NCBI RefSeq assembly: GCF_019216885.1 | Contig: NZ_JAAQRC020000001.1 | Location: 2,046,001 to 2,110,000 of the forward strand | Direction of reading: 5' to 3' | Source of the DNA: Methylobacterium sp. SyP6R | GTDB lineage: Bacteria; Pseudomonadota; Alphaproteobacteria; Rhizobiales; Beijerinckiaceae | Length of the DNA: 64,000 nucleotides | In this document: in pieces, positions 53,143 through 61,109 of the stretch | Layout of the letters: every line of letters begins with the position of its first letter | How positions within the stretch are numbered: the stretch's first letter is position 1 | Notes under the pieces: model-generated | Databases searched by the model: none | Told to the model about the DNA's origin: nothing | What the model saw: only the letters and a program-made list of their open reading frames with translations | Position numbers and translations under genes: made by a program

Positions 53143-54171
53143 ATGACCCTGCGCTGGCGCCGCCGCCCGGAGGGCTCGACCTGGGGCGATTTCGGCCCCG
53201 ACGACGAGCTCGGCCGGCTCAACCTGCTGACCCCCGAGAAAGTCCGCCAGGGCGCGGCCGAGGTGCGGGAGGGCCTGACCTTCTGCCTCAGCCTGCCCCT
53301 CGACTTCCCGGGCGGTAACGTGCTGAACCCCCGCCGCCACGCACCGCAAATCCGCCCGACGGTGCGGGCGAGCGGACGGCCGAACATGAACTTCCCGGTC
53401 TGCGAGGAGGTGCCGGACGCCACCGACGTCATCAGCGACGACCTCGCGGTGCTGCACCTGCAATACTCGACGCAGTGGGACAGCCTCGCCCATGTCGGCT
53501 CGCTGTTCGACGTCGAGGGCGACGGCACCCCGCGCCCGGTCTACTATAACGGCTTCCGGGCCGGCTCGGACATCACCGGACCGGCGACGGCGGAGGAGGC
53601 GGGCGCCCCCTCCCGCGCCCAGGCGCTCGGCATCGAGCGGCTGGCCGAGCGCGGCATGCAGGGCCGGGGCGTGCTGATCGATCTCCACGCCCATCTCGGC
53701 GATGCGCGGGTGGCGGTCGGCTACGATCGGCTCCGCCGCATCCTCGACGCCGACGGGGTCGTGGTCGAGCCCGGCGACATGGTCTGCCTGCATACGGGCT
53801 TTGCCGAACGGCTGCTCGGCATGAACCGCAATCCCGATCCGGCCGTCGTCCACGACCTCTGCGCCGGCCTCGACGGACGCGACCGCAAGCTCCTGAACTG
53901 GATCACCGATTCGGGGCTCTGCGCGCTGATCGCCGACAACTACGCCGTCGAGGTCCATCCGGCCCTACCGGGGGACGGCTGCTGCGCCACCCTGCCTCTC
54001 CACGAGCATTGCCTGTTCCGGCTCGGGGTCAATCTCGGCGAATTGTGGCATCTCACCCCGCTCGCGACCTGGCTGCGGGCGAACGGGCGCTCCCGCTTCC
54101 TCCTCACGGCGCCGCCCCTGCGGCTGCCGGGAGCGGTCGGCTCGCCGACGACGCCGATCGCCACGGTGTGA
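53143..54171 (+). CDS. Cyclase family protein (kynurenine formamidase-like fold)
   Basis: The 342-residue protein has the landmarks GSTWGDFGPDDELGRLNLLT and LQYSTQWDSLAHVGSLFD, where the metal-binding HxGTHxD of the family appears as the TQWDSLAH variant, then GRGVLIDLHAHLGDARVAVG and EPGDMVCLHTGFAERLLGMN. DNYAVEVHPALPGDG closes the core. This large subfamily of cyclase proteins has few tested members, some acting on amides or lactones. It starts with an ATG directly after the binding protein on the same strand, so the two probably form one unit. Confidence 0.85.
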   Translation: MTLRWRRRPEGSTWGDFGPDDELGRLNLLTPEKVRQGAAEVREGLTFCLSLPLDFPGGNVLNPRRHAPQIRPTVRASGRPNMNFPVCEEVPDATDVISDDLAVLHLQYSTQWDSLAHVGSLFDVEGDGTPRPVYYNGFRAGSDITGPATAEEAGAPSRAQALGIERLAERGMQGRGVLIDLHAHLGDARVAVGYDRLRRILDADGVVVEPGDMVCLHTGFAERLLGMNRNPDPAVVHDLCAGLDGRDRKLLNWITDSGLCALIADNYAVEVHPALPGDGCCATLPLHEHCLFRLGVNLGELWHLTPLATWLRANGRSRFLLTAPPLRLPGAVGSPTTPIATV

Positions 54172-54202
54172 GCGAGATCGAAGGGCTCCTCCCATCCTCT
54201 CA

Positions 54203-54321
54203 CCTCATCCTGAGGTGTCAGTCCATCATCGATGGACTGACCTCGAAGGAGGACTCCAGGGATCGTGGAGGCTTCTGGAGACCTCCTTCGAGGCTCACTG
54301 CGTTCGCACCTCAGGATGAGG
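54203..54321. repeat. Long palindromic repeat, family C (copy 2)
   Basis: The arms CCTCATCCTGAGGTG (54203-54217) and CACCTCAGGATGAGG (54307-54321) are perfect complements. They enclose CAGTCCATC-ATC-GATGGACTG and the GGAGACCTCCTTCGAGG block shared with copy 1 at 26274-26414. It fills the gap between the cyclase and dehydrogenase genes. Confidence 0.85.
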
Positions 54322-54391
54322 TTGCAGGTGGGATGATAGAGTGACCGCGGAATCTCGAACCCACGACAAACAATCCATACGGGAGGATACC

Positions 54392-55342
54392 ATGAGCGAG
54401 ATCGCGGTCATCGGGGCCGGCTTGATGGGGCACGGCATCGCCCTCGTGCTGGCGCTGGGCGGGCACCGGGTGCGGCTGACCGACAGCCGGCCGGAGACCC
54501 TGGAGCGGGTGCCGGGCCTGATCGCCTCGGCCCTCGACACCCTGCGCGAGGCCGGCGCCGTCTCGGCCGACTGGACGCCGGAACGCGCCGCGCAAGCCAT
54601 CCGCCTCGAACCCGATCTCGCCGCAACCGTCGCGGGCGCGAGCCTCGTCATCGAGGCGATCACCGAGAATCCCGAGGCCAAGCGTACCCTGTTCGCCGAG
54701 CTCGACCGGCTTTGTACGCCTGACACCCGGATCGCCAGCAACACCAGCTACCTCGACGTCTTCCCGCTGATCCCGGAGGCCCGGCAGCGGAACGCCCTGG
54801 TGATGCACTGGTACACCCCGCCCTACATCGTCGACCTCGTCGACGTGGTGCCGGGACCCCACACCGATCCGGCGGTGATCGAGGAGGCGCGCCAGCTGGT
54901 GCTGGGCCTCGGCCAGGTGCCGATCGTGCTCAAGCGCTTCATCCCCGGCTACGTCGCCAACCGGATCCAGTCCGCGATCTCGGCAGAGGTCTATCACCTC
55001 CTCGACGAGGGCGTGGCCTCGGCTCGCGAGATCGACGACGCCATCATCCACGGGCTGGCCTTGCGCATCCCGATCCTCGGCCACCTCGCCAAGGCGGATT
55101 TCACCGGCATCGAATTGCTGCGCCACGCGCTCGCCAATGCCAGCTACAGCCCGCCGCCGGCGCGCACCCGCTCGGACGCGGTCGACGAACTGGTGGCGCA
55201 GGGGCGCACCGGCGTGATGGCGGGCAAGGGCTTCTTCGACTGGGGCGGGCGCGACCCGGCCGAGCTTTTTCGCGACCGCGACCGGCGCCTGCTCGCCCTG
55301 AAGCACGCGATGAAGCAGGTCGGCCGCATGGAAGGCGAGTGA
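54392..55342 (+). CDS. 3-Hydroxyacyl-CoA dehydrogenase family protein
   Basis: This 316-residue protein starts at ATG 54392 after GGGAGGA. The NAD-binding start is IAVIGAGLMGHGIALVLALG. The conserved IEAITENPEAKRTLFAELDR and TRIASNTSYLDVFPLIPEAR come next, then HWYTPPYIVDLVDVVPGPHT in place of the usual HFFNP loop. It ends with the C-terminal helical domain (FIPGYVANRIQSAISAEVYH). The HWYTPP variant suggests a short-chain or non-CoA hydroxy acid substrate rather than fatty-acid beta-oxidation. Confidence 0.87.
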   Translation: MSEIAVIGAGLMGHGIALVLALGGHRVRLTDSRPETLERVPGLIASALDTLREAGAVSADWTPERAAQAIRLEPDLAATVAGASLVIEAITENPEAKRTLFAELDRLCTPDTRIASNTSYLDVFPLIPEARQRNALVMHWYTPPYIVDLVDVVPGPHTDPAVIEEARQLVLGLGQVPIVLKRFIPGYVANRIQSAISAEVYHLLDEGVASAREIDDAIIHGLALRIPILGHLAKADFTGIELLRHALANASYSPPPARTRSDAVDELVAQGRTGVMAGKGFFDWGGRDPAELFRDRDRRLLALKHAMKQVGRMEGE

Positions 55343-55410
55343 ACCCGTCGACCGGGACCGCTGCGGCGCTATAACCGCACCGTGAGTGCTCCGGAGGCGA
55401 GGCGGCGGCC

Positions 55411-56415
55411 ATGTTCGAGTTCCCGGTCCTGTTCGGCGATATCGGTGGCACCAATGCGCGCTTTGCCGTGCAGGAGAAACCGGGGGCCGAGCCGGTGGTG
55501 CTCGCCCACGAGAAGACCGCCGCCTATCCCGATCCGAGCGCGGCGATTCGCGATGCCCTGGCGAAAAGCAAGGTTGCCCCGCCCCGCTCCGCCATCCTGG
55601 CGGTGGCGGCCCGGGTCGACGGGCCGGCGGTGCACCTCACCAACGCCCATTGGGTGATCGAGGGCGAGCGGATCGGCCGCGATTTCGGCCTCGCGAGTTG
55701 CCGGATCGTCAACGACTACGTGCCGGTCGCGGCCGGCGCCGCCGATCTCGACCCGGCCGGGCGCGACCGCTCGATCCTCGAGCAGATCGGCCCGACCCTC
55801 TGCCCCGACGGCGGCGCCCGCCTGGTGCTCGGCCCCGGCACCGGCTTCGGCGCCGCCGGCCTCGTGCCCTACGGCAAGCAACTCGCCATCGTGTCGACCG
55901 AGGCCGGCCACACCGATTTCGGGCCGAGCGACGCGGAGGAGTTCGCGTTCTGGCCGCATCTCTCCCGGATCGAGGGCCGCATCACCGTCGAATCGCTCCT
56001 CTCCGGCCCCGGCCTCACCCGGCTCCATGCCGGGCTCGGCGGGGCTGAGCTGGACCCGAAGGACATCACCGAGCGCGGAATGTCGGGCGAGGATCCGGCG
56101 GCACAGCGCACGTTGCGGGTGTTTTCCAAGCTGCTCGGGCGGCTCTGCGGCGACCTCGCCCTCACCTTCCTGGCGACCGGCGGGGTCTATATCGGCGGCG
56201 GCATCGTGCCCCGGATCCTCGACGTGCTGAACGAGGGCGCCTTCCGGCAGGCCTTCGAGCACAAGCCGCCCTTCGCCGACCGGATGACGCAGATTCCGAC
56301 CTGCGTCATCACCATCGCCGACCCGGCGCTCGCCGGCCTCTCGGCCCTCGCCTGCCAGCCGGAGCGTTTCGCCTATGACGGGCAGCACTGGACGGCGAAG
56401 GGGACGGATCAATAG
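55411..56415 (+). CDS. glk: Glucokinase
   Basis: This 334-residue enzyme phosphorylates glucose with ATP. It starts FPVLFGDIGGTNARFAVQEK, the phosphate-1 motif. CRIVNDYVPVAAGA supplies the catalytic aspartate, LVLGPGTGFGAAGLVPYGKQ the ATP/glucose contact and STEAGHTDFGPSDAEEFAFW the sugar-binding histidine and glutamate region, all of the proteobacterial Glk family. ATGGVYIGGGIVPRIL forms the adenosine motif. It converges with the VOC gene and overlaps its end by 7 bases. Confidence 0.93.
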   Translation: MFEFPVLFGDIGGTNARFAVQEKPGAEPVVLAHEKTAAYPDPSAAIRDALAKSKVAPPRSAILAVAARVDGPAVHLTNAHWVIEGERIGRDFGLASCRIVNDYVPVAAGAADLDPAGRDRSILEQIGPTLCPDGGARLVLGPGTGFGAAGLVPYGKQLAIVSTEAGHTDFGPSDAEEFAFWPHLSRIEGRITVESLLSGPGLTRLHAGLGGAELDPKDITERGMSGEDPAAQRTLRVFSKLLGRLCGDLALTFLATGGVYIGGGIVPRILDVLNEGAFRQAFEHKPPFADRMTQIPTCVITIADPALAGLSALACQPERFAYDGQHWTAKGTDQ

Positions 56416-56822
56416 CCCTTCCATAATCCCGGCGTCGCCAGTTCCACCAGGTGACCGTCGGGATCGCGAAAGTACAGGCTGACGCCGCCGCGCGGCCAGG
56501 TGGTGCGGCCCTCGATGGCGATGCCGTGTGCCGCGAGGTGCCGCTCCCATTCCTCCAGCGCATCGGCCGGGATCGACAGGGCGAGATGCAGCGGGCCCGA
56601 TCCGTCATGCGGCGGAATGGTCCCGCCGGGCGTCGGAATTGCGTGCAGCGAGCCGCCGCGGGGAAACAGCAGCAGGACGCCGCGCCCGGCGACGTCGTAG
56701 GCCCGCATCCGATGGTCCTCGTGGAGGCAGGGCAGGCCCATCGGCCCGCCCCAGAACGCGGCCGCCCGCGCGAGGTCGTCGACGTAGAGGACCGTCTCGA
56801 GGATCCCGGCGATCTCCGGCAT
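56409..56822 (-). CDS. VOC (glyoxalase/dioxygenase fold) family protein
   Basis: This 137-residue protein starts at ATG 56822 after GGGAGG. VLYVDDLARAAAFWGGPMGL, HLALSIPADALEEWERHLAA and VSLYFRDPDGHLVELATPGL are the paired half-barrel landmarks with His and Glu metal ligands. The family covers lyases, dioxygenases and resistance proteins, and the role here is unknown. Convergent overlap with glk suggests antisense effects are possible. Confidence 0.87.
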   Translation of the reverse strand: MPEIAGILETVLYVDDLARAAAFWGGPMGLPCLHEDHRMRAYDVAGRGVLLLFPRGGSLHAIPTPGGTIPPHDGSGPLHLALSIPADALEEWERHLAAHGIAIEGRTTWPRGGVSLYFRDPDGHLVELATPGLWKGY

Positions 56823-56864
56823 GGCGTCACCTCCCACCGGAGAACGCATGGGAGCTTTGAGCGG

Positions 56865-57362
56865 TTACGCGGCGGCCGGGTTGACCGCCTCCTCGGCGAG
56901 CTCGGACAGGAGCTCGTCGGTGTTCTCCTCCTCGACCAAGGTCTCCTTGATCAGGCTCTCGGCCTCGCCGAGCCCCAACTGCTTGGCCCAGGCCAGAAGG
57001 GTGCCGTAGCGGGTGATCTCGTAATGCTCCACGGCCTGCGCGGCGGCGATCAGGCCGGCATCGAGCGCCTCGCTGCCGGAGAATTCCTGCATCACCTCCT
57101 CGCCCTCGGCGATGATGCCCTGGATCGCCTTGCAGGTGACGCCCTCGGGCTTCTCGCCGACGATCCGAAACACCTGATCGAGGCGCTTCACCTGCTCGCG
57201 GGTCTCCTCGACATGGACGGCGAAGGCGCCCCGCAGCTCCTCGGAGCGGGCGGCCTTCGCCATCTTCGGCAGCGCCTTCAGGATCGCGTTCTCGGCGAAG
57301 TAGGTGTCCTTGAGCTGGTGCAGGAAGAGCGCCCGGAGGTTCTTGTCGTCGGCCATGGTCAT
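56865..57362 (-). CDS. DUF892 ferritin-like protein (YciE/YciF-like)
   Basis: The 165-residue, four-helix protein has NLRALFLHQLKDTYFAENAI, LPKMAKAARSEELRGAFAVH, VEETREQVKRLDQVFRIVGE, and HYEITRYGTLLAWAKQLGLG. Glu and His residues at conserved helix positions fit the di-iron ferritin-like fold of the YciE/YciF family, which is induced by stress in enteric bacteria. It lies 42 bases upstream of and in line with the VOC gene. Confidence 0.92.
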   Translation of the reverse strand: MTMADDKNLRALFLHQLKDTYFAENAILKALPKMAKAARSEELRGAFAVHVEETREQVKRLDQVFRIVGEKPEGVTCKAIQGIIAEGEEVMQEFSGSEALDAGLIAAAQAVEHYEITRYGTLLAWAKQLGLGEAESLIKETLVEEENTDELLSELAEEAVNPAAA

Positions 57363-57516
57363 GCTCCCGTGGGGTACCGATGTGCCCCGGCAACGTCCCG
57401 GTCGCCGCCTTCGTTCCTCTCGTGATCACGGGCTTCGTGATGGGGCAGACCCTGGTTCACACGGGCGGCCGATGCCACTTTCCGTCAGGGGGCAGCACGT
57501 CCGCGGAGATCACCCC

Positions 57517-57858
57517 ATGACCACGCTGTTCGACGAACGGGAAAGGGCCGCCGAGGCTCTGTTCGCCCTCGACGAGGAACTGCGCTTCCTGGCGCTCGCG
57601 CGGCGCAACAAGATGCTGGCCGCCTGGATGTGCGAACGCCTGCACCTTACCGGCAGCGAGGCGGAGGCCTACAAGTGGCGCCTGGTCGAGGCGGGCGCGA
57701 CCCCTCCCCCGGCAGGCCGGACACCCGACGAGGCCCTGGCCGACCGGCTGCGGGCCGACCTCGCGGCGAAGGGCATCGCCGCCGACGACCTGCCCGCGCT
57801 GATCGCCCGCACCGGGGTCGAGGCGGCCCGGACCGTGCGCGAGCAGGCGAGGAGCTGA
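57517..57858 (+). CDS. DUF1476 protein, zeta-type F1-ATPase inhibitor homologue
   Basis: The 113-residue protein starts at ATG 57517. TTLFDERERAAEALFALDEE then LRFLALARRNKMLAAWMCER matches the conserved N-terminal half of alphaproteobacterial zeta subunits, in which the first 20 or so residues block rotation of the F1-ATPase. The C-terminal four-helix part is present but divergent and alanine-rich. No atp genes are near, as is usual. It could be a second, divergent copy. Confidence 0.85.
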   Translation: MTTLFDERERAAEALFALDEELRFLALARRNKMLAAWMCERLHLTGSEAEAYKWRLVEAGATPPPAGRTPDEALADRLRADLAAKGIAADDLPALIARTGVEAARTVREQARS

Positions 57859-57911
57859 AGGGTCCGAGGCCGTTCCTCGACGCAGAGGGTGGAATTCACC
57901 GTCCTTGCTGT

Positions 57912-57971
57912 CACCCTCTACGTCATTACGGGGCTCGACGTAGCTGAGAACCCGGGATGACGTGGAGGGTG
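57912..57971. repeat. Palindromic repeat, family F, between convergent genes
   Basis: CACCCTCTACGTCAT (57912-57926) pairs with ATGACGTGGAGGGTG (57957-57971) with one mismatch. The centre ACGGGGCTCGACGTAGCTGA then GAACCCGGG is the same core type as TCATTCCGGG...CCCGGAATGA at 22667-22700. It may serve as a bidirectional terminator hairpin. Confidence 0.7.
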
Positions 57972-58003
57972 GTCGTCATGTCGAGGTCGTAACGGACGAT
58001 TCT

Positions 58004-59584
58004 TCAGAAGAAAGTCGGCCGCGCGCTGGCGGTGTGCTCCTTGAGGACCGCGCCGGTCGTGGTATCGACCTCCTTCATCAGGACGTCGTAGCCCCACAAA
58101 TCGGCGAGGTGCTGGAGCACCCGCATCGCGTCGTCCTTGTTGAGCAGAACCCGGTTGAGCACCTTGTGGTGCAGGATCAGCTTGCGGTCGCCCTCCAGGT
58201 CGACATCCACAACCTCGATGTCGGGATCGAGCCAGGCGACATCGTATTGCCGCGCGAAGGCCCGGCGCAACTTCCGGTAGCCGCGCTCGTCGTGGATCGC
58301 CTCGACGCGGAGTTCCGGCTTGTCCGGATCGTCGGTGACGTGGAACAGCCGCAGCTGGCGCATCAGCTTCGGGCTGAGGAATTGTGCGATGAAGCTCTCG
58401 TCGCGATAATTCGCCCAGACATCGCGAAGGACCTCCATCGCGTCGCCGCTGCCGGCGATGTCGGGGAACCAGGCCCGGTCCTCCTCGGTCGGCTCGGTGC
58501 AGATGCGGGCGATGTCCGTCATCATGGCAAAGCCGATGGCATAAGGGTTGTGGCCGCCGTAATGCCGGTCGTCGTAGGTCGGCTGGCGGATCACGTTGGT
58601 ATGCGATTGCAGGAATTCGAGGTAGGCCGCCTCGTTGATCTGCCCGGTCTCCGACAGGCGGGTCATGATCCGGTAGTGATTGTAGGTGGCGCAGCCCTCG
58701 TTCATCACCTTGGTCTGGCGCTGCGGATAGAAATACTGCGCCACGTGGCGGACGATGCGCAGAATCTCGCGCTGCCAGGGCTGCAGCCGCGGCGCCGCCT
58801 TCTCCAGGAAGTAGAGTATGTTCTCCTGCGGCAATTCCAGGAGCGCCCGGCGCCGCTCGGCCCCCGGGTCCGGCTTTCCGGACTGGGTCTTGGCCGGCAG
58901 GGTGCGCCAGAGGTCGTTGTACATCCTCTCCTGGTGCTCGTGGCGCTCACGCTCGCGGCGCTGCTCGGAGGAGAGGTCGGGGCGCTTCTTGCGCGGGTAG
59001 CGGTGCACGCCCTGGTTCATCAGGGCGTGGGCGGCGTCCAGCACGGCCTCGACGGCATTGTGGCCGTAGCGCTCCTCGCACCGGGTGATGAAGGTCTTGG
59101 CGAAGTCGAGGTAGTCGAGGATGCCTTCCGCATCCGTCCATTGCCGGAACAGGTAGTTGTTCTTGAAGAAATGGTTGTGGCCGAAGGCGGCGTGGGCGAT
59201 GACCAGAGTCTGCATCGTCGCCGTGTTCTCCTCCATGATGTAGGAGATGCACGGGTCGGAATTGATGACGATCTCGTAGGCGAGCCCCATCAAGCCGCGG
59301 CGATAACCGGCTTCGTGCTGGGCGAAGTGCTTGCCGAACGACCAGTGCTTGTAGAACAACGGCATGCCGATCGACGCGTAAGCGTCCAGCATCTGCTCGG
59401 CGGTGATGATCTCGATCTGGTTCGGGTACCAGCTCAGACCGAGTTCGGGTCCGGCGATCGCCTCGCAGGCGTCGTGGATGCGCCGGATGGTGTCGAAATC
59501 CCAGTCGTTGCCGGTGAAGAGCGGGGTGTTCTTGACGATCACGGCCGGGCCGGCGGGCCGCGCGCCGAAGGTGGCGGAACTCAT
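58004..59584 (-). CDS. SpoVR family protein
   Basis: The 526-residue start at ATG 59584 (MSSATFGARPAGPAVIVKNT) is followed by LFTGNDWDFDTIRRIHDACE, LSWYPNQIEIITAEQMLDAY, YEIVINSDPCISYIMEENTA, HAAFGHNHFFKNNYLFRQWT and MNEGCATYNHYRIMTRL, all strong SpoVR landmarks. The N-terminal His-rich core may bind metal. In non-sporulating proteobacteria this gene (ycgB in E. coli) travels with yeaH and prkA, as here: it is the last of the three on the minus strand, 91 bases after yeaH. The exact biochemical role is unknown. Confidence 0.94.
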   Translation of the reverse strand: MSSATFGARPAGPAVIVKNTPLFTGNDWDFDTIRRIHDACEAIAGPELGLSWYPNQIEIITAEQMLDAYASIGMPLFYKHWSFGKHFAQHEAGYRRGLMGLAYEIVINSDPCISYIMEENTATMQTLVIAHAAFGHNHFFKNNYLFRQWTDAEGILDYLDFAKTFITRCEERYGHNAVEAVLDAAHALMNQGVHRYPRKKRPDLSSEQRRERERHEHQERMYNDLWRTLPAKTQSGKPDPGAERRRALLELPQENILYFLEKAAPRLQPWQREILRIVRHVAQYFYPQRQTKVMNEGCATYNHYRIMTRLSETGQINEAAYLEFLQSHTNVIRQPTYDDRHYGGHNPYAIGFAMMTDIARICTEPTEEDRAWFPDIAGSGDAMEVLRDVWANYRDESFIAQFLSPKLMRQLRLFHVTDDPDKPELRVEAIHDERGYRKLRRAFARQYDVAWLDPDIEVVDVDLEGDRKLILHHKVLNRVLLNKDDAMRVLQHLADLWGYDVLMKEVDTTTGAVLKEHTASARPTFF

Positions 59585-59675
59585 CGGGCGTCGGACCTCC
59601 CGGTGCCTGGGACGCATCCCCCGGCGGGATGCGAATCCTGAACTCGAATCGCGCGGACTCAAGGACCGCGCGTCG

Positions 59676-61022
59676 TCACGGTGACGCGGCCTCCTGCCCG
59701 GCCTTGTTGCGGGCGAACAGCTCGCGGAAGACCGGGTAGATGTCGCGGCGGTGGTTGACCTTGCGCATGGCCAGCACCGAATTGGTCTTCGAGACCGGCT
59801 CGTAGGTGCGCCACAAGGTGGTGCGGTGCTCGACGAAGCCCGCCCGCGGCCCGCCCTCGTCGCCGACTTCGAGATAGGCGAAGTACTGGCAGGCCGGCAG
59901 GATCGCCGAGCGCAAGAGGTCCTGCGACGTGGCGCCGTCGCTCGATACGTTGTCGCCATCCGATGCCTGTGCGGCGTAGATGTTCCAGTCCTCGGGATTG
60001 TAGCGCTCGGCGATGATCCGCTTCATCTCGACCAAAGCCGAGGAGACCAGCGTGCCGCCGGTCTCGCGCGAGCCGAAGAACGTCTCCTCGTCGACCTCCT
60101 TGGCGTGGTCGGTGTGGCGGATGAAGACGATCTCGACGTGCTTGTAGCGCCGGGTCAGGAAGATGTGGAGCAGAATGTAGAACCGCTTGGCGAGGTCCTT
60201 CATGTGCTCGGTCATCGAGCCCGAGACGTCCATCAGGCAGAACATCACCGCCTGGGCCACCGGCCGCGGATAGGGCTCGAAGCGCCGGTAGCGCAGGTCG
60301 ATCGGGTCGACGTAAGGGATGCGCTGCGAGCGGGTGCGCAGGCGCTCCAGCTCGGCCTTCAATTCGTCGAGGACCACCGCGTCGGGCTGGCTCTCCTCCA
60401 GCGCCCTGATTTCGTCTGCCAGGGCCTCCATCTCGACGGATTTGGGCCGTTTCAGCGCGATGCGCCGCGACAGCGAATTGCGCAGGGTCCGCCCGAGCGC
60501 CAGGTTGGCGGGCGAGCCCGACACCGTGTAGCCGGCCCGGCGCAGGGTCGCGGTCTCGACCACCGCGAGGCGGCGCTTGGCGAGGTCGGGCAGTTCGAGA
60601 TCCTCGAGGAAGAGTTCCAGGAATTCCTCGCGGGTGAGGACGAAGCGGAACGTGTCCTCGCCGTCGGCCCCGCCGTCGCTGCCCTCGCCGCTGCCGCCCC
60701 CTCCCCCGCCGCCGCCCGGCGGGCGCTCGATCAGGTCACCCTCGATATAGGTCTTGTTGCCCGGCAGGATGTGGTCGTTGATCCCGGTCGAGGGGTTGCG
60801 GGTGAATTTCGGCTCACGCACCCCGTCGACCGGAACGGTGACGTTGCCGTCCTTGCCGAGATCCTTGATGTCCTTGTCCCGGGCCGCCTCGCGCACGGCG
60901 CGCTGGGCCACGTCGCGGACCCGGCGCAGGAAACGCTGCCGGTTCGCCAGGCTCTTGCCGCCGGGATTGAGGCGTCGATCGATGATGTGCATCCGCTTCG
61001 CGCTCTCCGATCGCGCCATCAT
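59676..61022 (-). CDS. YeaH/YhbH family protein (DUF444)
   Basis: This 448-residue protein has MHIIDRRLNPGGKSLANRQR, the standard family start, then a glycine run (about residues 103-110) between two domains. The C-terminal half is a von Willebrand A-like domain with metal site DVSGSM in QAVMFCLMDVSGSMTEHMKD. QASDGDNVSSDGATSQDLLR is the late conserved loop. It partners PrkA; in E. coli the yeaG-yeaH pair responds to nitrogen and sustained stress. It follows prkA by 87 bases, a gap that contains a hairpin. Confidence 0.94.
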   Translation of the reverse strand: MMARSESAKRMHIIDRRLNPGGKSLANRQRFLRRVRDVAQRAVREAARDKDIKDLGKDGNVTVPVDGVREPKFTRNPSTGINDHILPGNKTYIEGDLIERPPGGGGGGGGSGEGSDGGADGEDTFRFVLTREEFLELFLEDLELPDLAKRRLAVVETATLRRAGYTVSGSPANLALGRTLRNSLSRRIALKRPKSVEMEALADEIRALEESQPDAVVLDELKAELERLRTRSQRIPYVDPIDLRYRRFEPYPRPVAQAVMFCLMDVSGSMTEHMKDLAKRFYILLHIFLTRRYKHVEIVFIRHTDHAKEVDEETFFGSRETGGTLVSSALVEMKRIIAERYNPEDWNIYAAQASDGDNVSSDGATSQDLLRSAILPACQYFAYLEVGDEGGPRAGFVEHRTTLWRTYEPVSKTNSVLAMRKVNHRRDIYPVFRELFARNKAGQEAASP

Positions 61023-61063
61023 ACCGTATCGGGCATAGTCCCCGCCACCGCTCCTTGGTGGCA

Positions 61064-61090
61064 GGCCCGCGGAAGACGAACCCGCGGGCC
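61064..61090 (-). terminator. Intra-operon hairpin between prkA and yeaH
   Basis: GGCCCGCGG / CCGCGGGCC form a 9-bp perfect stem with a 9-base loop in the 87-bp gap. Without a T-run it is more likely an mRNA-stabilising or partial-attenuation structure that favours prkA over yeaH-spoVR. Confidence 0.4.
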
Positions 61091-61109
61091 GTGGTGGTTC
61101 GATCGCGGT

